Under the pieces are notes generated by a model that saw only the letters and a program-made list of their open reading frames with translations, had not been told where the DNA came from and did no database searches. The position numbers and the translations under genes were made by a program. Source: an uncultured Sphingomonadales bacterium (GTDB taxonomy: Bacteria; Pseudomonadota; Alphaproteobacteria; Sphingomonadales; Sphingomonadaceae). Taken from it: a stretch of DNA of 64,000 bases. The stretch's first letter is position 1. Every line of letters begins with the position of its first letter. Location: NCBI GenBank assembly GCA_903821605.1, contig CAIJLZ010000017.1:62001-126000 (forward strand), in the 5' to 3' direction. This document shows, in pieces, positions 44,780-53,190 of this stretch.

Positions 44780-45211
44780 TCAATCCGGTCGTTGCAGCTT
44801 TTTCGACAGCAATATGTTGGAGAAGGTCTCGGTGACGCCGGGTGTGGCGCGGATACGGTCGATCATTTGGTCCAGTTCCTGCGTCGTCTCGGTCCGCAGC
44901 ATCGCGCAAATGTCATAGCGACCAGACACGGTATAAAGCCGGTTGATCTCAAATCGTTTGGATAGGGCGCGGATGACGCTGGCCTCTTGCCCGGAATCGA
45001 CCGAGATCAGCACCATCGCATCAATGCCGGGGCTGTTGTTCGGGCGCGTGACGCTGATCGTATAGCCGCTGATGATCCCTTGATCTTCCAACGCCTTGAG
45101 CCGCAATTGGATCGTGCTGCGCGCGACACCGAGCGCCTTGGCGAGCCGGGCCAGTGGCAGGCGCGCATTGGTGCGCAGCAGTTCAATCAACCGATGGTCA
45201 AGATCATCCAT
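44780..45211 (-). CDS. Lrp/AsnC family transcriptional regulator
   Basis: 143 residues with an N-terminal helix-turn-helix (MDDLDHRLIELLRTNARLPLARLAKALGVARSTIQLRLKALEDQGII) and the C-terminal RAM ligand domain (VSGRYDICAMLRTE). GGGAGA precedes the ATG. Divergent from kamA across a 196-bp gap. Lrp/AsnC proteins sense amino acids, and one placed here is well suited to control the lysine operon in response to lysine or beta-lysine; that ligand is inferred. Confidence 0.9.
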   Translation of the reverse strand: MDDLDHRLIELLRTNARLPLARLAKALGVARSTIQLRLKALEDQGIISGYTISVTRPNNSPGIDAMVLISVDSGQEASVIRALSKRFEINRLYTVSGRYDICAMLRTETTQELDQMIDRIRATPGVTETFSNILLSKKLQRPD

Positions 45212-45407
45212 GCCATTCTCCCTCGCCCGGGATCGGGTGCATCATTTCGCCGGATAATCATCCAATTCGACCGATCCGTCCAGACACTTTCGGTCGTTTT
45301 GCGCCTTTCGTTCGGCCAGACCGCGGCATAGCCTCAAGTCATTGTTTCCACAGGCGCATTCTATGCGGGTCCATGGCCCCGGCGCTGGCTTGGCAAAGGT
45401 GATGGTC
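45212..45407. promoter_or_regulatory. Divergent lrp-kamA promoter region
   Basis: The gap holds both promoters. A clear operator was not identified by eye; the region CATTTCGCCGGATAATCATCC near 45242 is locally A/T-richer. Confidence 0.4.
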
Positions 45408-46589
45408 ATGCTGCAAAAAGTTGAAGCTCTGCCCCGCAAACTGCTTACCCGCGCCGAACTCGACGCCTATGATCCGCGCGCCGAGAGCTGGCAGGAGCAG
45501 TTTTCGCGGCGCTACCAACATCATGACGAATTGACCGGGATCCTCAACCATCTGGAGGATGTGGACGAGAGCGTTTATGATAAGTTTGCGATGGCGATCA
45601 CGCCCTATATGGCGCAATTGATGGATCGCGATGATCCGGCCTGTCCGATCCGGCGGCAATATCTCCCCAGCCTGCATGAGGAAGAGAAGCCGGGCTTTGC
45701 GACATTGCTTGATGAATTGGGCGAAGAGGGTGACACCATCCCCGGCACCAGCGTGGTGCATCGCTATCCGCGCCGGGTGTTGTTTCTGGTGTCCAATACC
45801 TGTTCGGTGCTGTGCCGTTTCTGCACCCGCAAGCGCATGGTCGCACGGCCAAGCGGGGCGGTGCATCGCGACGAGATTGAACGCTCGATTGATTATATCG
45901 CCAGCAATCCCGAGATTGACGATGTGTTGCTGTCAGGCGGCGATCCACTGACCTTTGCCGATGACCGGTTGGATTATATTCTCGGTGCAATCCGTGAACG
46001 CGCGCCGCATGTGCGGTTCTTGCGCATCGGGTCGCGCACCGTGGTGCAATTGCCGACCCGGATCACGCCCGAACTCTGCGCCATTCTTGAAAAACACCGG
46101 GTGCAGATGATCAACATCCATATCAATCATCCGAAGGAAATGACGCCGCTGCTGCGTGAACGGGTCAAGATGATCCAGAAGGCCGGGATCATGATGGGCC
46201 TGCAAACGGTCTGCCTGAAGGGGGTGAACGACGATGTCGCGGTATTGCGCGAACTGTTCATGCAGGCGATCGAAATGGGGGTTCGGCCCTATTATGTCTA
46301 TTCGACTGACATGGTCGAAGGCGCGCATCATTTCATCGTGCCCTATCACCGCATGTTGGAACTGTATGAAGGCGTGCGCGGCTGGATCAGCGGTCCTGCG
46401 GTGCCAACCTTTGTTGTCGATGGGCTAGGCGGATTGGGCAAGCTGCCGATCATCCCGACCTATGTGACCGAAGAACCGCGCGCCGATGGGGCGGGGACGA
46501 CGGTGCGCTGCCGCAACTATAAGGGCATGACGGTCGAGATGCCCGGCCTTGGCCGCGATTTCAGCATTCCGTCGCACAGCAATGGGTAA
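45408..46589 (+). CDS. kamA: L-lysine 2,3-aminomutase (radical SAM)
   Basis: 393 residues. The radical-SAM cluster motif is C132-X3-C136-X2-C139. D301, D338 and K345 are spaced 37 and 7 residues apart, as are Asp293, Asp330 and PLP-binding Lys337 of the Clostridium subterminale enzyme; the aspartates grip the epsilon-amino group of lysine. This supports true lysine 2,3-aminomutase rather than EpmB or glutamate mutase. It makes L-beta-lysine using SAM, PLP and [4Fe-4S]. ATG 45408 is chosen for AAGG 8 bases upstream; in-frame ATGs at 45363 and 45402 are possible. First gene of the kam operon. Confidence 0.95.
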   Translation: MLQKVEALPRKLLTRAELDAYDPRAESWQEQFSRRYQHHDELTGILNHLEDVDESVYDKFAMAITPYMAQLMDRDDPACPIRRQYLPSLHEEEKPGFATLLDELGEEGDTIPGTSVVHRYPRRVLFLVSNTCSVLCRFCTRKRMVARPSGAVHRDEIERSIDYIASNPEIDDVLLSGGDPLTFADDRLDYILGAIRERAPHVRFLRIGSRTVVQLPTRITPELCAILEKHRVQMINIHINHPKEMTPLLRERVKMIQKAGIMMGLQTVCLKGVNDDVAVLRELFMQAIEMGVRPYYVYSTDMVEGAHHFIVPYHRMLELYEGVRGWISGPAVPTFVVDGLGGLGKLPIIPTYVTEEPRADGAGTTVRCRNYKGMTVEMPGLGRDFSIPSHSNG

Positions 46590-47658
46590 AGCGATGCCGG
46601 TTGCGCCGCTTCCCCTCGGCCATGACTATGGGCTTCATCGTGTGATCGAGCCTGCCGGGCTATTGCCGCAGCCGGCATGGCGGATCGATAATCAGATGAC
46701 GCTGCATGACAATGAACTGTTGATCGATGTGCAGGCGCTCAATGTCGATGCCGCAAGCTTTACCCAGATCCGGGAAGAGGTCGGCGATGACCGGCTGACC
46801 GAACGCGTGCTGGAGATTGTGGCGCAGCGCGGCAAATTGCATAATCCGGTGACGGGATCGGGGGGGATGCTGTTGGGCACGGTGGCCGCCATCGGCCCGC
46901 GCTTCCCCAATCCCGAAGGGTTGAAGCCGGGTGATCGGATCGCGACGCTGGTCTCGTTGTCGTTGACGCCGCTCCGGCTGCAACGGGTGCGGGGGGTCAA
47001 TCTCGCGACCCATCAACTGGCGGTCGAGGGTCAGGCGATATTATTTGCGACCGGCCTTTATGCGCGCCTGCCGGATGATTTGGATGAGCGGCTTGCCTTG
47101 GCGGTATTGGATGTCGCTGGTGCCCCGGCCCAAACCGACATGCTGGTACGCCCCGGGGACCGGGTGGTGGTGATTGGCGGCGGCGGCAAGGCGGGGACGC
47201 TTTGCCTGCATGCCGCGCGCCAGCGGGCAGGGGATCATGGTCAGGTGATCGGCGTTTCCCCGGTCGCGCGCGAATGTGCCGAGATGCGGACGCTTGGCTG
47301 GATCGATCAGGTGTTGCAGGTCGATGCCACCGATGCCGTGGCGATGATGCAGGCGGTTGAGCAAGCGACCGATGGCGCATTGGCCGATGTCGTCATCAAC
47401 TGCGTTAACGTGCCGCACACGGAAATGGCGAGCATCTTGGCAGCGCGTCAGGGGGGAACGGTCTGCTTCTTCTCGATGGCGACGAGTTTCACCGCCGCGG
47501 CATTGGGCGCGGAAGGGGTGGGCAAGGATGTGACCTTGTTGATCGGCAATGGCTATGCGCGCGGCCATGCTGAACTGACGCTGCGGATGCTGCGCGACGA
47601 CCCGGTGCTGCGCGATCTGCTCGCCCGTCGTTATGTCCCGGCGGAGGTCGTGGCATGA
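46582..47658 (+). CDS. kdd: L-erythro-3,5-diaminohexanoate dehydrogenase
   Basis: 358 residues of the Kdd family. A GroES-like N-terminal half is followed by a Rossmann motif (DRVVVIGGGGKAGTLCLHAARQ at ~199) and the characteristic NCVNVPHTEMAS and TSFTAAALGAEGVGKDVTLLIGNGYARGHAE. It oxidises 3,5-diaminohexanoate to 3-keto-5-aminohexanoate with NAD+. ATG 46582 overlaps kamA by 8 bases; ATG 46594 is an alternative. Placement between kamA and kamD supports the call over a generic alcohol dehydrogenase. Confidence 0.92.
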   Translation: MGKAMPVAPLPLGHDYGLHRVIEPAGLLPQPAWRIDNQMTLHDNELLIDVQALNVDAASFTQIREEVGDDRLTERVLEIVAQRGKLHNPVTGSGGMLLGTVAAIGPRFPNPEGLKPGDRIATLVSLSLTPLRLQRVRGVNLATHQLAVEGQAILFATGLYARLPDDLDERLALAVLDVAGAPAQTDMLVRPGDRVVVIGGGGKAGTLCLHAARQRAGDHGQVIGVSPVARECAEMRTLGWIDQVLQVDATDAVAMMQAVEQATDGALADVVINCVNVPHTEMASILAARQGGTVCFFSMATSFTAAALGAEGVGKDVTLLIGNGYARGHAELTLRMLRDDPVLRDLLARRYVPAEVVA

Positions 47659-49214
47659 GCCGGTTGCAGCTTGATCTCGGCCAGATCGATGCGGCGCGCG
47701 CCGCTGCCGGGCGGATTGCGCGCCAGGTCCATGCCGATTGCGCAGTCCGCACGACCACCACGGTTGAACGTGCCACGGTGCGGTTGCTTGGGGTCGATGG
47801 GGTCGATGCCGATGGCGTGCCGCTGCCCAATCGCCTGATCGATCAACTGCAAGCGGACGGCTTGTTGCCGCATGGTGCGGCGATGCTGCTGGCGGGTGCG
47901 ATGATCGAACATGATCTTTCTCCCCAACAAGTCGCGGCAGCGGTGGCGGCGGGCACGTTGCGGTTGACGATGCCGCGCGACCCGGCGGCGGCGCGGGCGC
48001 GGGCGCGGGCGGCGGCGCGTCTTGCCTGTGATCGTATCCGGGCACAGGTCGCGACCCGTGACCGCATGCTGGCCAAGGCATCCCCAGCCCGGACGCCATG
48101 GCTCTATCTCATCGTCGCGACCGGCAATATTCACGAGGATATTGTGCAGGCGCGGGCGGCGGCCGAACAGGGGGCGGATGTCATCGCGGTGATCCGCTCG
48201 ACCGGGCAGAGCCTGCTCGACTTTGTTCCCTTTGGCGCGACAACCGAGGGCTTTGGCGGCACCTATGCGACGCAGGAGAATTTCCGCCTGATGCGCGCGG
48301 CGCTTGACGAGACCGGCGAGAAACTAGGCCGCTATATCCGGCTGACCAATTATTGTTCCGGCCTGTGCATGCCCGAAATCGCGGCAATGGGGGCGATGGA
48401 ACGGCTCGATATGATGCTCAACGATGCGATGTACGGCATTATTTTCCGCGACATCAATCTCCAGCGCACCTTCATCGATCAGTTTTTCTCGCGCATGATC
48501 AACGCCTATGCCGGGATCATCATCAATACCGGCGAAGATAATTACCTCACCACCGCCGATGCCTATGATGCCGCGCATACGGTGCTGGCGTCGCAACTGA
48601 TCAACGAGCAATTCGCCGCATTATCAGGTCTCCGGCCGGATCAAATGGGGCTGGGCCATGCGTTTGAGATCGATCCTGCGATGGAGAATGGCTTTTTGTG
48701 GGAACTGGCCCATGCGCAATTGGTGCGGCAGGTCTTTCCCGCCGCCAGCCTGAAATACATGCCGCCGACCAAGCATATGACCGGCAATATCTTCAAAGGC
48801 CATGTGCAAGATACGCTGTTCAACGCGGCCAGCGTGCTGACCGGCCAGCATATCCACCTGCTCGGCATGATGACCGAAGCAATCCATACGCCGTTTATGC
48901 AGGATCGGTTTCTGGCCATTCAGAACGCGCAATATGTCTTTTCAACAATGCGCGATTTGGGTGACGAGATCATGTTCACCCCGGGTGGGCGGATCGAAGC
49001 GCGCGCGCAGCAAGTGCTGGGCGAGACGGTTGCGATGCTGGAAGAGATTGAGCGGATCGGGCTGGTCGCGGCCATTGGGCGCGGCATGTTTGCCGATATC
49101 GCTCGCCAGCCGGATGGCGGCAAGGGGCTGGCCGGGGTGATTGATCGGGCGGATGATTATTGCAATCCCTTTGCCGACTTGATGCTTGGCGAATTGCGGG
49201 CGGCGGCGGCATGA
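47655..49214 (+). CDS. kamD: Lysine 5,6-aminomutase alpha subunit
   Basis: 519 residues, the usual KamD length. Typical segments include TPWLYLIVATGNIHEDIVQARAAAEQGADVIAVIRSTGQSLLDFVPFG, IRLTNYCSGLCMPEIAAMGAMERLDMMLNDAMYGI and KYMPPTKHMTGNIFKGH. This subunit supplies the TIM barrel that binds adenosylcobalamin and PLP-substrate. Start and stop overlap neighbours by ATGA. With KamE it moves the terminal amino group of beta-lysine to C5. Confidence 0.95.
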   Translation: MSRLQLDLGQIDAARAAAGRIARQVHADCAVRTTTTVERATVRLLGVDGVDADGVPLPNRLIDQLQADGLLPHGAAMLLAGAMIEHDLSPQQVAAAVAAGTLRLTMPRDPAAARARARAAARLACDRIRAQVATRDRMLAKASPARTPWLYLIVATGNIHEDIVQARAAAEQGADVIAVIRSTGQSLLDFVPFGATTEGFGGTYATQENFRLMRAALDETGEKLGRYIRLTNYCSGLCMPEIAAMGAMERLDMMLNDAMYGIIFRDINLQRTFIDQFFSRMINAYAGIIINTGEDNYLTTADAYDAAHTVLASQLINEQFAALSGLRPDQMGLGHAFEIDPAMENGFLWELAHAQLVRQVFPAASLKYMPPTKHMTGNIFKGHVQDTLFNAASVLTGQHIHLLGMMTEAIHTPFMQDRFLAIQNAQYVFSTMRDLGDEIMFTPGGRIEARAQQVLGETVAMLEEIERIGLVAAIGRGMFADIARQPDGGKGLAGVIDRADDYCNPFADLMLGELRAAAA

Positions 49215-49984
49215 CCACCGCACCGCACTGGATTGCGCCTTATGGCGATACGCTTGACGATGGGCGGGTGCAGCTTAGCCTGACCTTGCCGGTCCCGCAT
49301 GGCGATGAGGCGCGCGAGGCGGCGCTGCAACTGGCGTTGCAAATGGGGTTGGAACAGCCTGCCGTTGTGCATGGTGAGGCGATGGGGCCGGATTTCAGCT
49401 TCTTCATCCTTTATGCCCGCTCGCCTCATCGCGTCGATTTCAGCCGCATTCAGGTGACAAAACCCGAATTTGACGCGCTGGATAAAGCGGCGATTGATCT
49501 GCTCATCGCCGATACCATCGGCCGCAAGCTGGTGGTGATCGGCGCATGTATCGAAACCGATGCCCATACCGTCGGCATCGACGCGATCATGAATATGAAG
49601 GGCTATAACGGCCATAAGGGGCTGGAAAGCTATCACCATGTGCGCGCCCTCAATCTCGGCGCCCAGGTGACGTCCGAAGAGTTGGTCGCGCGTGCGATCC
49701 GCGAAAATGCCGATGTCATTCTGGTCAGCCAAGTGGTGACCCAGAAGGATATCCATCTCGACAATCTCAACCATCTGCATGCGATGCTGACCAAGGCCGG
49801 GCTGCGCGACAAGGTCATCCTTGTCGCCGGCGGGCCGCGTATCAATCATGAACTGGCGCGCGATCTGGGTTATGATGCGGGCTTTGGTCCCGGCTCTTAT
49901 GCCGAGGATGTTGCCAGTTTCGCGATCCATGAATGGATCCGCCGCCATGCCCATCAACGCCGACCGGAAGGAAATCCTGCATGA
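49211..49984 (+). CDS. kamE: Lysine 5,6-aminomutase beta subunit (B12- and PLP-binding)
   Basis: 257 residues. The cobalamin base-off motif D117-A-H119-T-V-G122 is followed 11 residues after His119 by K130 ([11 protein letters not shown]), exactly the spacing of cobalt-ligating His133 and PLP-binding Lys144 in the clostridial enzyme. A Rossmann-like B12 domain follows ([26 protein letters not shown]). Both ends overlap neighbours as ATGA. Confidence 0.95.
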   Translation: MTTAPHWIAPYGDTLDDGRVQLSLTLPVPHGDEAREAALQLALQMGLEQPAVVHGEAMGPDFSFFILYARSPHRVDFSRIQVTKPEFDALDKAAIDLLIADTIGRKLVVIGACIETDAHTVGIDAIMNMKGYNGHKGLESYHHVRALNLGAQVTSEELVARAIRENADVILVSQVVTQKDIHLDNLNHLHAMLTKAGLRDKVILVAGGPRINHELARDLGYDAGFGPGSYAEDVASFAIHEWIRRHAHQRRPEGNPA

Positions 49985-50379
49985 CCCTGCCTCAAGCCAT
50001 GATCCGGCTGCGGATCAGCGCGCACGATGTGCATTATGCGGGTGGTCTGGTCGATGGCGCGCGGCTGTTGCAGTTGTTTGGCGATGTCGCCACCGAACTG
50101 TTGATCCGCCATGATGGGGATGAGGGGCTGTTCGTCGGTTATGAAGAGGTCGCCTTTCTCGCCCCGGTTCATGCCGGTGATTATCTGGAGGTCACGGGCG
50201 AGATCCTGCATGTCGGTCGCTCCTCGCGCCGGATGGCCTTTGCGGCGCATAAGGTCATCCAGGCGGCGGGGCTGGTGGATCAGCCGTCTGCCTGCGATGT
50301 GTTGCGCCCGCCCCCATTGGTGTGCCGGGCGATTGGCACCTGTGTCGTGCCGGTGGCGTGCCAGCGGGGGAAATCATGA
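49981..50379 (+). CDS. kal: 3-aminobutyryl-CoA ammonia-lyase
   Basis: 132 residues, small hotdog-fold protein of the Kal family ([34 protein letters not shown] ... [21 protein letters not shown]). It removes ammonia from L-3-aminobutyryl-CoA to give crotonyl-CoA. Coupled to kamE and kce by 4-base overlaps. Confidence 0.92.
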   Translation: MTLPQAMIRLRISAHDVHYAGGLVDGARLLQLFGDVATELLIRHDGDEGLFVGYEEVAFLAPVHAGDYLEVTGEILHVGRSSRRMAFAAHKVIQAAGLVDQPSACDVLRPPPLVCRAIGTCVVPVACQRGKS

Positions 50380-51206
50380 TGGGCCCGCTGATCATCACCG
50401 CCGCCTTGACCGGGGCCGAAGTCACGCGCGCGCAACAGCCCGCCTTGCCGGTGACGCCCGAAGAAATTGCCACTGCCGCCGCCGCTTGTGCGGCTGCCGG
50501 GGCGTCTATTGTCCATGTCCATGCCCGGCTCGCCGATGGGACATCGACGCAGGAGCCGGCGGTCTATGCCGAAATAATCCGCCTGATCCGGGATCGCTGT
50601 GATGTGATTGTGCAGCTCTCGACCGGCGGCGCGGTCGGCATGACGGCGGCGGAGCGGATCGCGCCCGTCGCCTTGCTGCCGGAAATGGCGACGCTTTCGA
50701 TGGGCTCGGTCAATTTCGGCGATGACGTGTTTCTCAACCTGCCGGGCGACATGGCGGCCTTTCTTGCCGAGATGCAGGCGGCAGGGGTGGTGCCGGAATA
50801 TGAGATATTCGACGCGGGCATGCTGCATAGCCTTCAGCGCTGGCTGCGGCGGGGGCTGGTGGCGCTGCCGTTGCATGTTGATCTGGTATTGGGCGTGCCG
50901 GGCGCGATGGCGGGGACGCCGGAATCGCTGATGTTTCTGCGGTCGCAGTTGCCGCCGGGGGCAAGCTGGACCGTGGCCGGGATCGGGGCGGCGCAATTGC
51001 CGCTGGCGACCATGGCGATCGTGCTTGGCGGCCATGTGCGGGTCGGGTTCGAAGATAATATCTATTATCGGCGCGGTGAATTGGCGGTCAGCAATGCGCA
51101 GATGGTCGACCGCATTGTCCGTCTCGCGCAGGAGCTCGATCGCCCCATCGCGACGCCGACGCAAGCGCGGGCGATCTTGGGTATCCCGCCGCGCGGCTGC
51201 GCATGA
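50376..51206 (+). CDS. kce: 3-keto-5-aminohexanoate cleavage enzyme (BKACE)
   Basis: 276 residues. The zinc-binding H47-V-H49, E15 (LTGAE), and R222-x3-E226-D227 (RVGFEDN) match the Kce active site (E14, H46, H48, R226, E230, D231). It condenses the keto acid with acetyl-CoA to give acetoacetate and 3-aminobutyryl-CoA. Last gene of the operon; its stop abuts the convergent sulfotransferase. Confidence 0.94.
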   Translation: MMGPLIITAALTGAEVTRAQQPALPVTPEEIATAAAACAAAGASIVHVHARLADGTSTQEPAVYAEIIRLIRDRCDVIVQLSTGGAVGMTAAERIAPVALLPEMATLSMGSVNFGDDVFLNLPGDMAAFLAEMQAAGVVPEYEIFDAGMLHSLQRWLRRGLVALPLHVDLVLGVPGAMAGTPESLMFLRSQLPPGASWTVAGIGAAQLPLATMAIVLGGHVRVGFEDNIYYRRGELAVSNAQMVDRIVRLAQELDRPIATPTQARAILGIPPRGCA

Positions 51207-52997
51207 TCAGTCCCGCCAGTTGTCCACCAATGGGCCCAGCCGGTCGATCAGCGGGCCAAGCCAAGGTTCATAATGCCGCCATTGGTCGACCCCATCGCGG
51301 TTGATCGGACGGCGCACCTGTTCGCTGCTCGCGGTCCGCACGGCGCGCTCATTTTCATAGAAACGCAAACAGGCGTCTTCGAACGGGACGCCCAAATAGG
51401 TCAGCAAGGCGCGCGTCTCACCGGCCAGATCATCGATCACCTGTTCGTGAATGACCCGATGCACGCGGCCCGGTGCGACCTTGTCCACATGCTGCATGGC
51501 GCGGACATAATCGGCATAATAATCGGCCATGTCGGCCAGATCATAGCTGAAGCTCTGGCCCTTGGCAAAATGCTGCTTGAAATTGGAGAAGCAGCAATCC
51601 AGCGGATGGCGGCGCGCATCGATGATCTTCGCGCCCGGCAAGGCGAGCAGGATCAGCCCGACATACAGCCAGTTATTCGGTAGCTTGTCGATATAAAATG
51701 GCTTGCCTTGGCTGCGGTGGATCCGCGTGCGTTCGAGATATTCTTCGCCCAATGCGGCCAGTTGCGCCGCGTCGGCGGTCGCCAGCATGTCAAGCCAAGC
51801 CGTGCTGCCATCCGTTTTCCCCTTGCCTGCCCGCAGCGCCATGGCGGGTAGGTCGGGCAATTCCATCGTCCCCTCGATCATCGAATGGCTGGCGAGGATT
51901 TGTTCGATCAGGGTTGATCCGGCGCGCGGCATGCCGAGGATGAAGATCACCTCGCTGCCCCGGGTTGGATCATCCTGATGGCGGGTAAGAAGCGCGGGCG
52001 TCAGGGTGGCAATGGTGGCGTCGACCATGGCGCGCGTTTGGCCCGCATCATAATCGATCAAGGCGCGGCGCAGGCGATTACCCTCGGCATAATAAGTGAA
52101 CGAAGCGGCAAAGTCGCGCTCGTCTTCGAATGCCTTGCCAAGCGCGAAATGGAGGTGAAAGCGGTCCTCATCGCTGATTTCGCCCGCCAGCGCCCCGGTC
52201 ATGGCGGCGCGATCTTCGGCGGTGAAGCGGAAAGTTTTCAGATTGGCGAGGCTCCACCATACTTCGCCCAACTGTGGTTGCAGCGCGAGCGCGTGGCGAT
52301 AGGCGGTGATGCTGTCATCCTGCCGCCCGACGGTTTTCAGAATATGGCCATAGCTCATCCAGATCGCGGGCTGTTGCGGGAAGCGCGCGGTGAGCTGCCC
52401 ATAAAGGTCCAGCGCCTCATCATAGCCGCCGATCCGACCCAAGGACGCCGCCTTGAGACTGAGATGCGAGGGATGGTCCGGTTCCCGCGCCAGCACCTGT
52501 TCGAGCAGTTCGACCGCTTCGCCAAAACGATTTTGCTTATAAAGCACTGTGGCGAGATTGGCCCGCGCCGCGCCAAAGGCCGGGGCCAGTTCAAGGGCGC
52601 GGCGCAGCAGTTGTTCGGCATCGCCATAACGCCCGATCCGCCCGGCGAGTTCTGCCAACATGCGGATTGCGGCCACATCGAACGGATTTTCGCGAAGCCG
52701 CGCTTTCAATATCGGTTCTGCGACATGCAGCTCGTTTTCGACAAGCGCTAGCGCCGCTTGTGCCAGCGCCGGATCATGGGTGGCGGCGCGGATTGCCGCG
52801 AGTTCTGCCCCTTCTGCGGCCGCTGTATCGCCGAGTGCGCGCAGCGCGCGACCAAGCAAACGATGCGCCTCTGCCTGTCCGGGCGAGGCCGCGACCAGTG
52901 CGCGCAACCGCGTGGCGGCCAGTGCTGGTTCGCCTGATTCCATCTGCCGTCGGGCCAGATCAATCATGGTTGAGATGGTCTCATTCGCCTGCAACAT
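51207..52997 (-). CDS. TPR-repeat sulfotransferase family protein
   Basis: 596 residues. About nine tetratricopeptide repeats (residues ~10-310, e.g. AIWMSYGHILKTVGRQDDSITAYRHALALQPQ) precede a sulfotransferase domain with the PAPS-binding loop ILGMPRAGSTLIEQILASH (354-371) and a later KIIDARRHPLDCCFSNFKQHF 3'-phosphate motif. Such proteins are frequent beside TonB receptors in sphingomonads and resemble protein tyrosyl sulfotransferases. The acceptor is unknown. Confidence 0.88.
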   Translation of the reverse strand: MLQANETISTMIDLARRQMESGEPALAATRLRALVAASPGQAEAHRLLGRALRALGDTAAAEGAELAAIRAATHDPALAQAALALVENELHVAEPILKARLRENPFDVAAIRMLAELAGRIGRYGDAEQLLRRALELAPAFGAARANLATVLYKQNRFGEAVELLEQVLAREPDHPSHLSLKAASLGRIGGYDEALDLYGQLTARFPQQPAIWMSYGHILKTVGRQDDSITAYRHALALQPQLGEVWWSLANLKTFRFTAEDRAAMTGALAGEISDEDRFHLHFALGKAFEDERDFAASFTYYAEGNRLRRALIDYDAGQTRAMVDATIATLTPALLTRHQDDPTRGSEVIFILGMPRAGSTLIEQILASHSMIEGTMELPDLPAMALRAGKGKTDGSTAWLDMLATADAAQLAALGEEYLERTRIHRSQGKPFYIDKLPNNWLYVGLILLALPGAKIIDARRHPLDCCFSNFKQHFAKGQSFSYDLADMADYYADYVRAMQHVDKVAPGRVHRVIHEQVIDDLAGETRALLTYLGVPFEDACLRFYENERAVRTASSEQVRRPINRDGVDQWRHYEPWLGPLIDRLGPLVDNWRD

Positions 52998-53190
52998 ATT
53001 GTCTCCCTAGCGGATTTTCCCGCAATGATCATCCCCCACGACGGATCGGCGCGAAATCGCCATCGGCGTGGCGTTCATGCCACAGCCCGACACCAGAATC
53101 CCAAATTGCTACCATGGTTGTGCAAATTTCGCTTGCTCGGGCGCGGACCGGCGTTCCATCATCGGTGAATAATATCAAAGGGGTAACAAG

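Noticed and set aside
45408-46589. EpmB or AblA (N-acetyl-beta-lysine route)
   Set aside because: Lysine-binding aspartates are present (EpmB has a different set), and the rest of the operon is kdd-kamDE-kal-kce, with no beta-lysine acetyltransferase.
46582-47658. Zinc alcohol dehydrogenase or crotonyl-CoA reductase
   Set aside because: Kdd-type C-terminal segments and position inside the kam operon favour 3,5-diaminohexanoate dehydrogenase.
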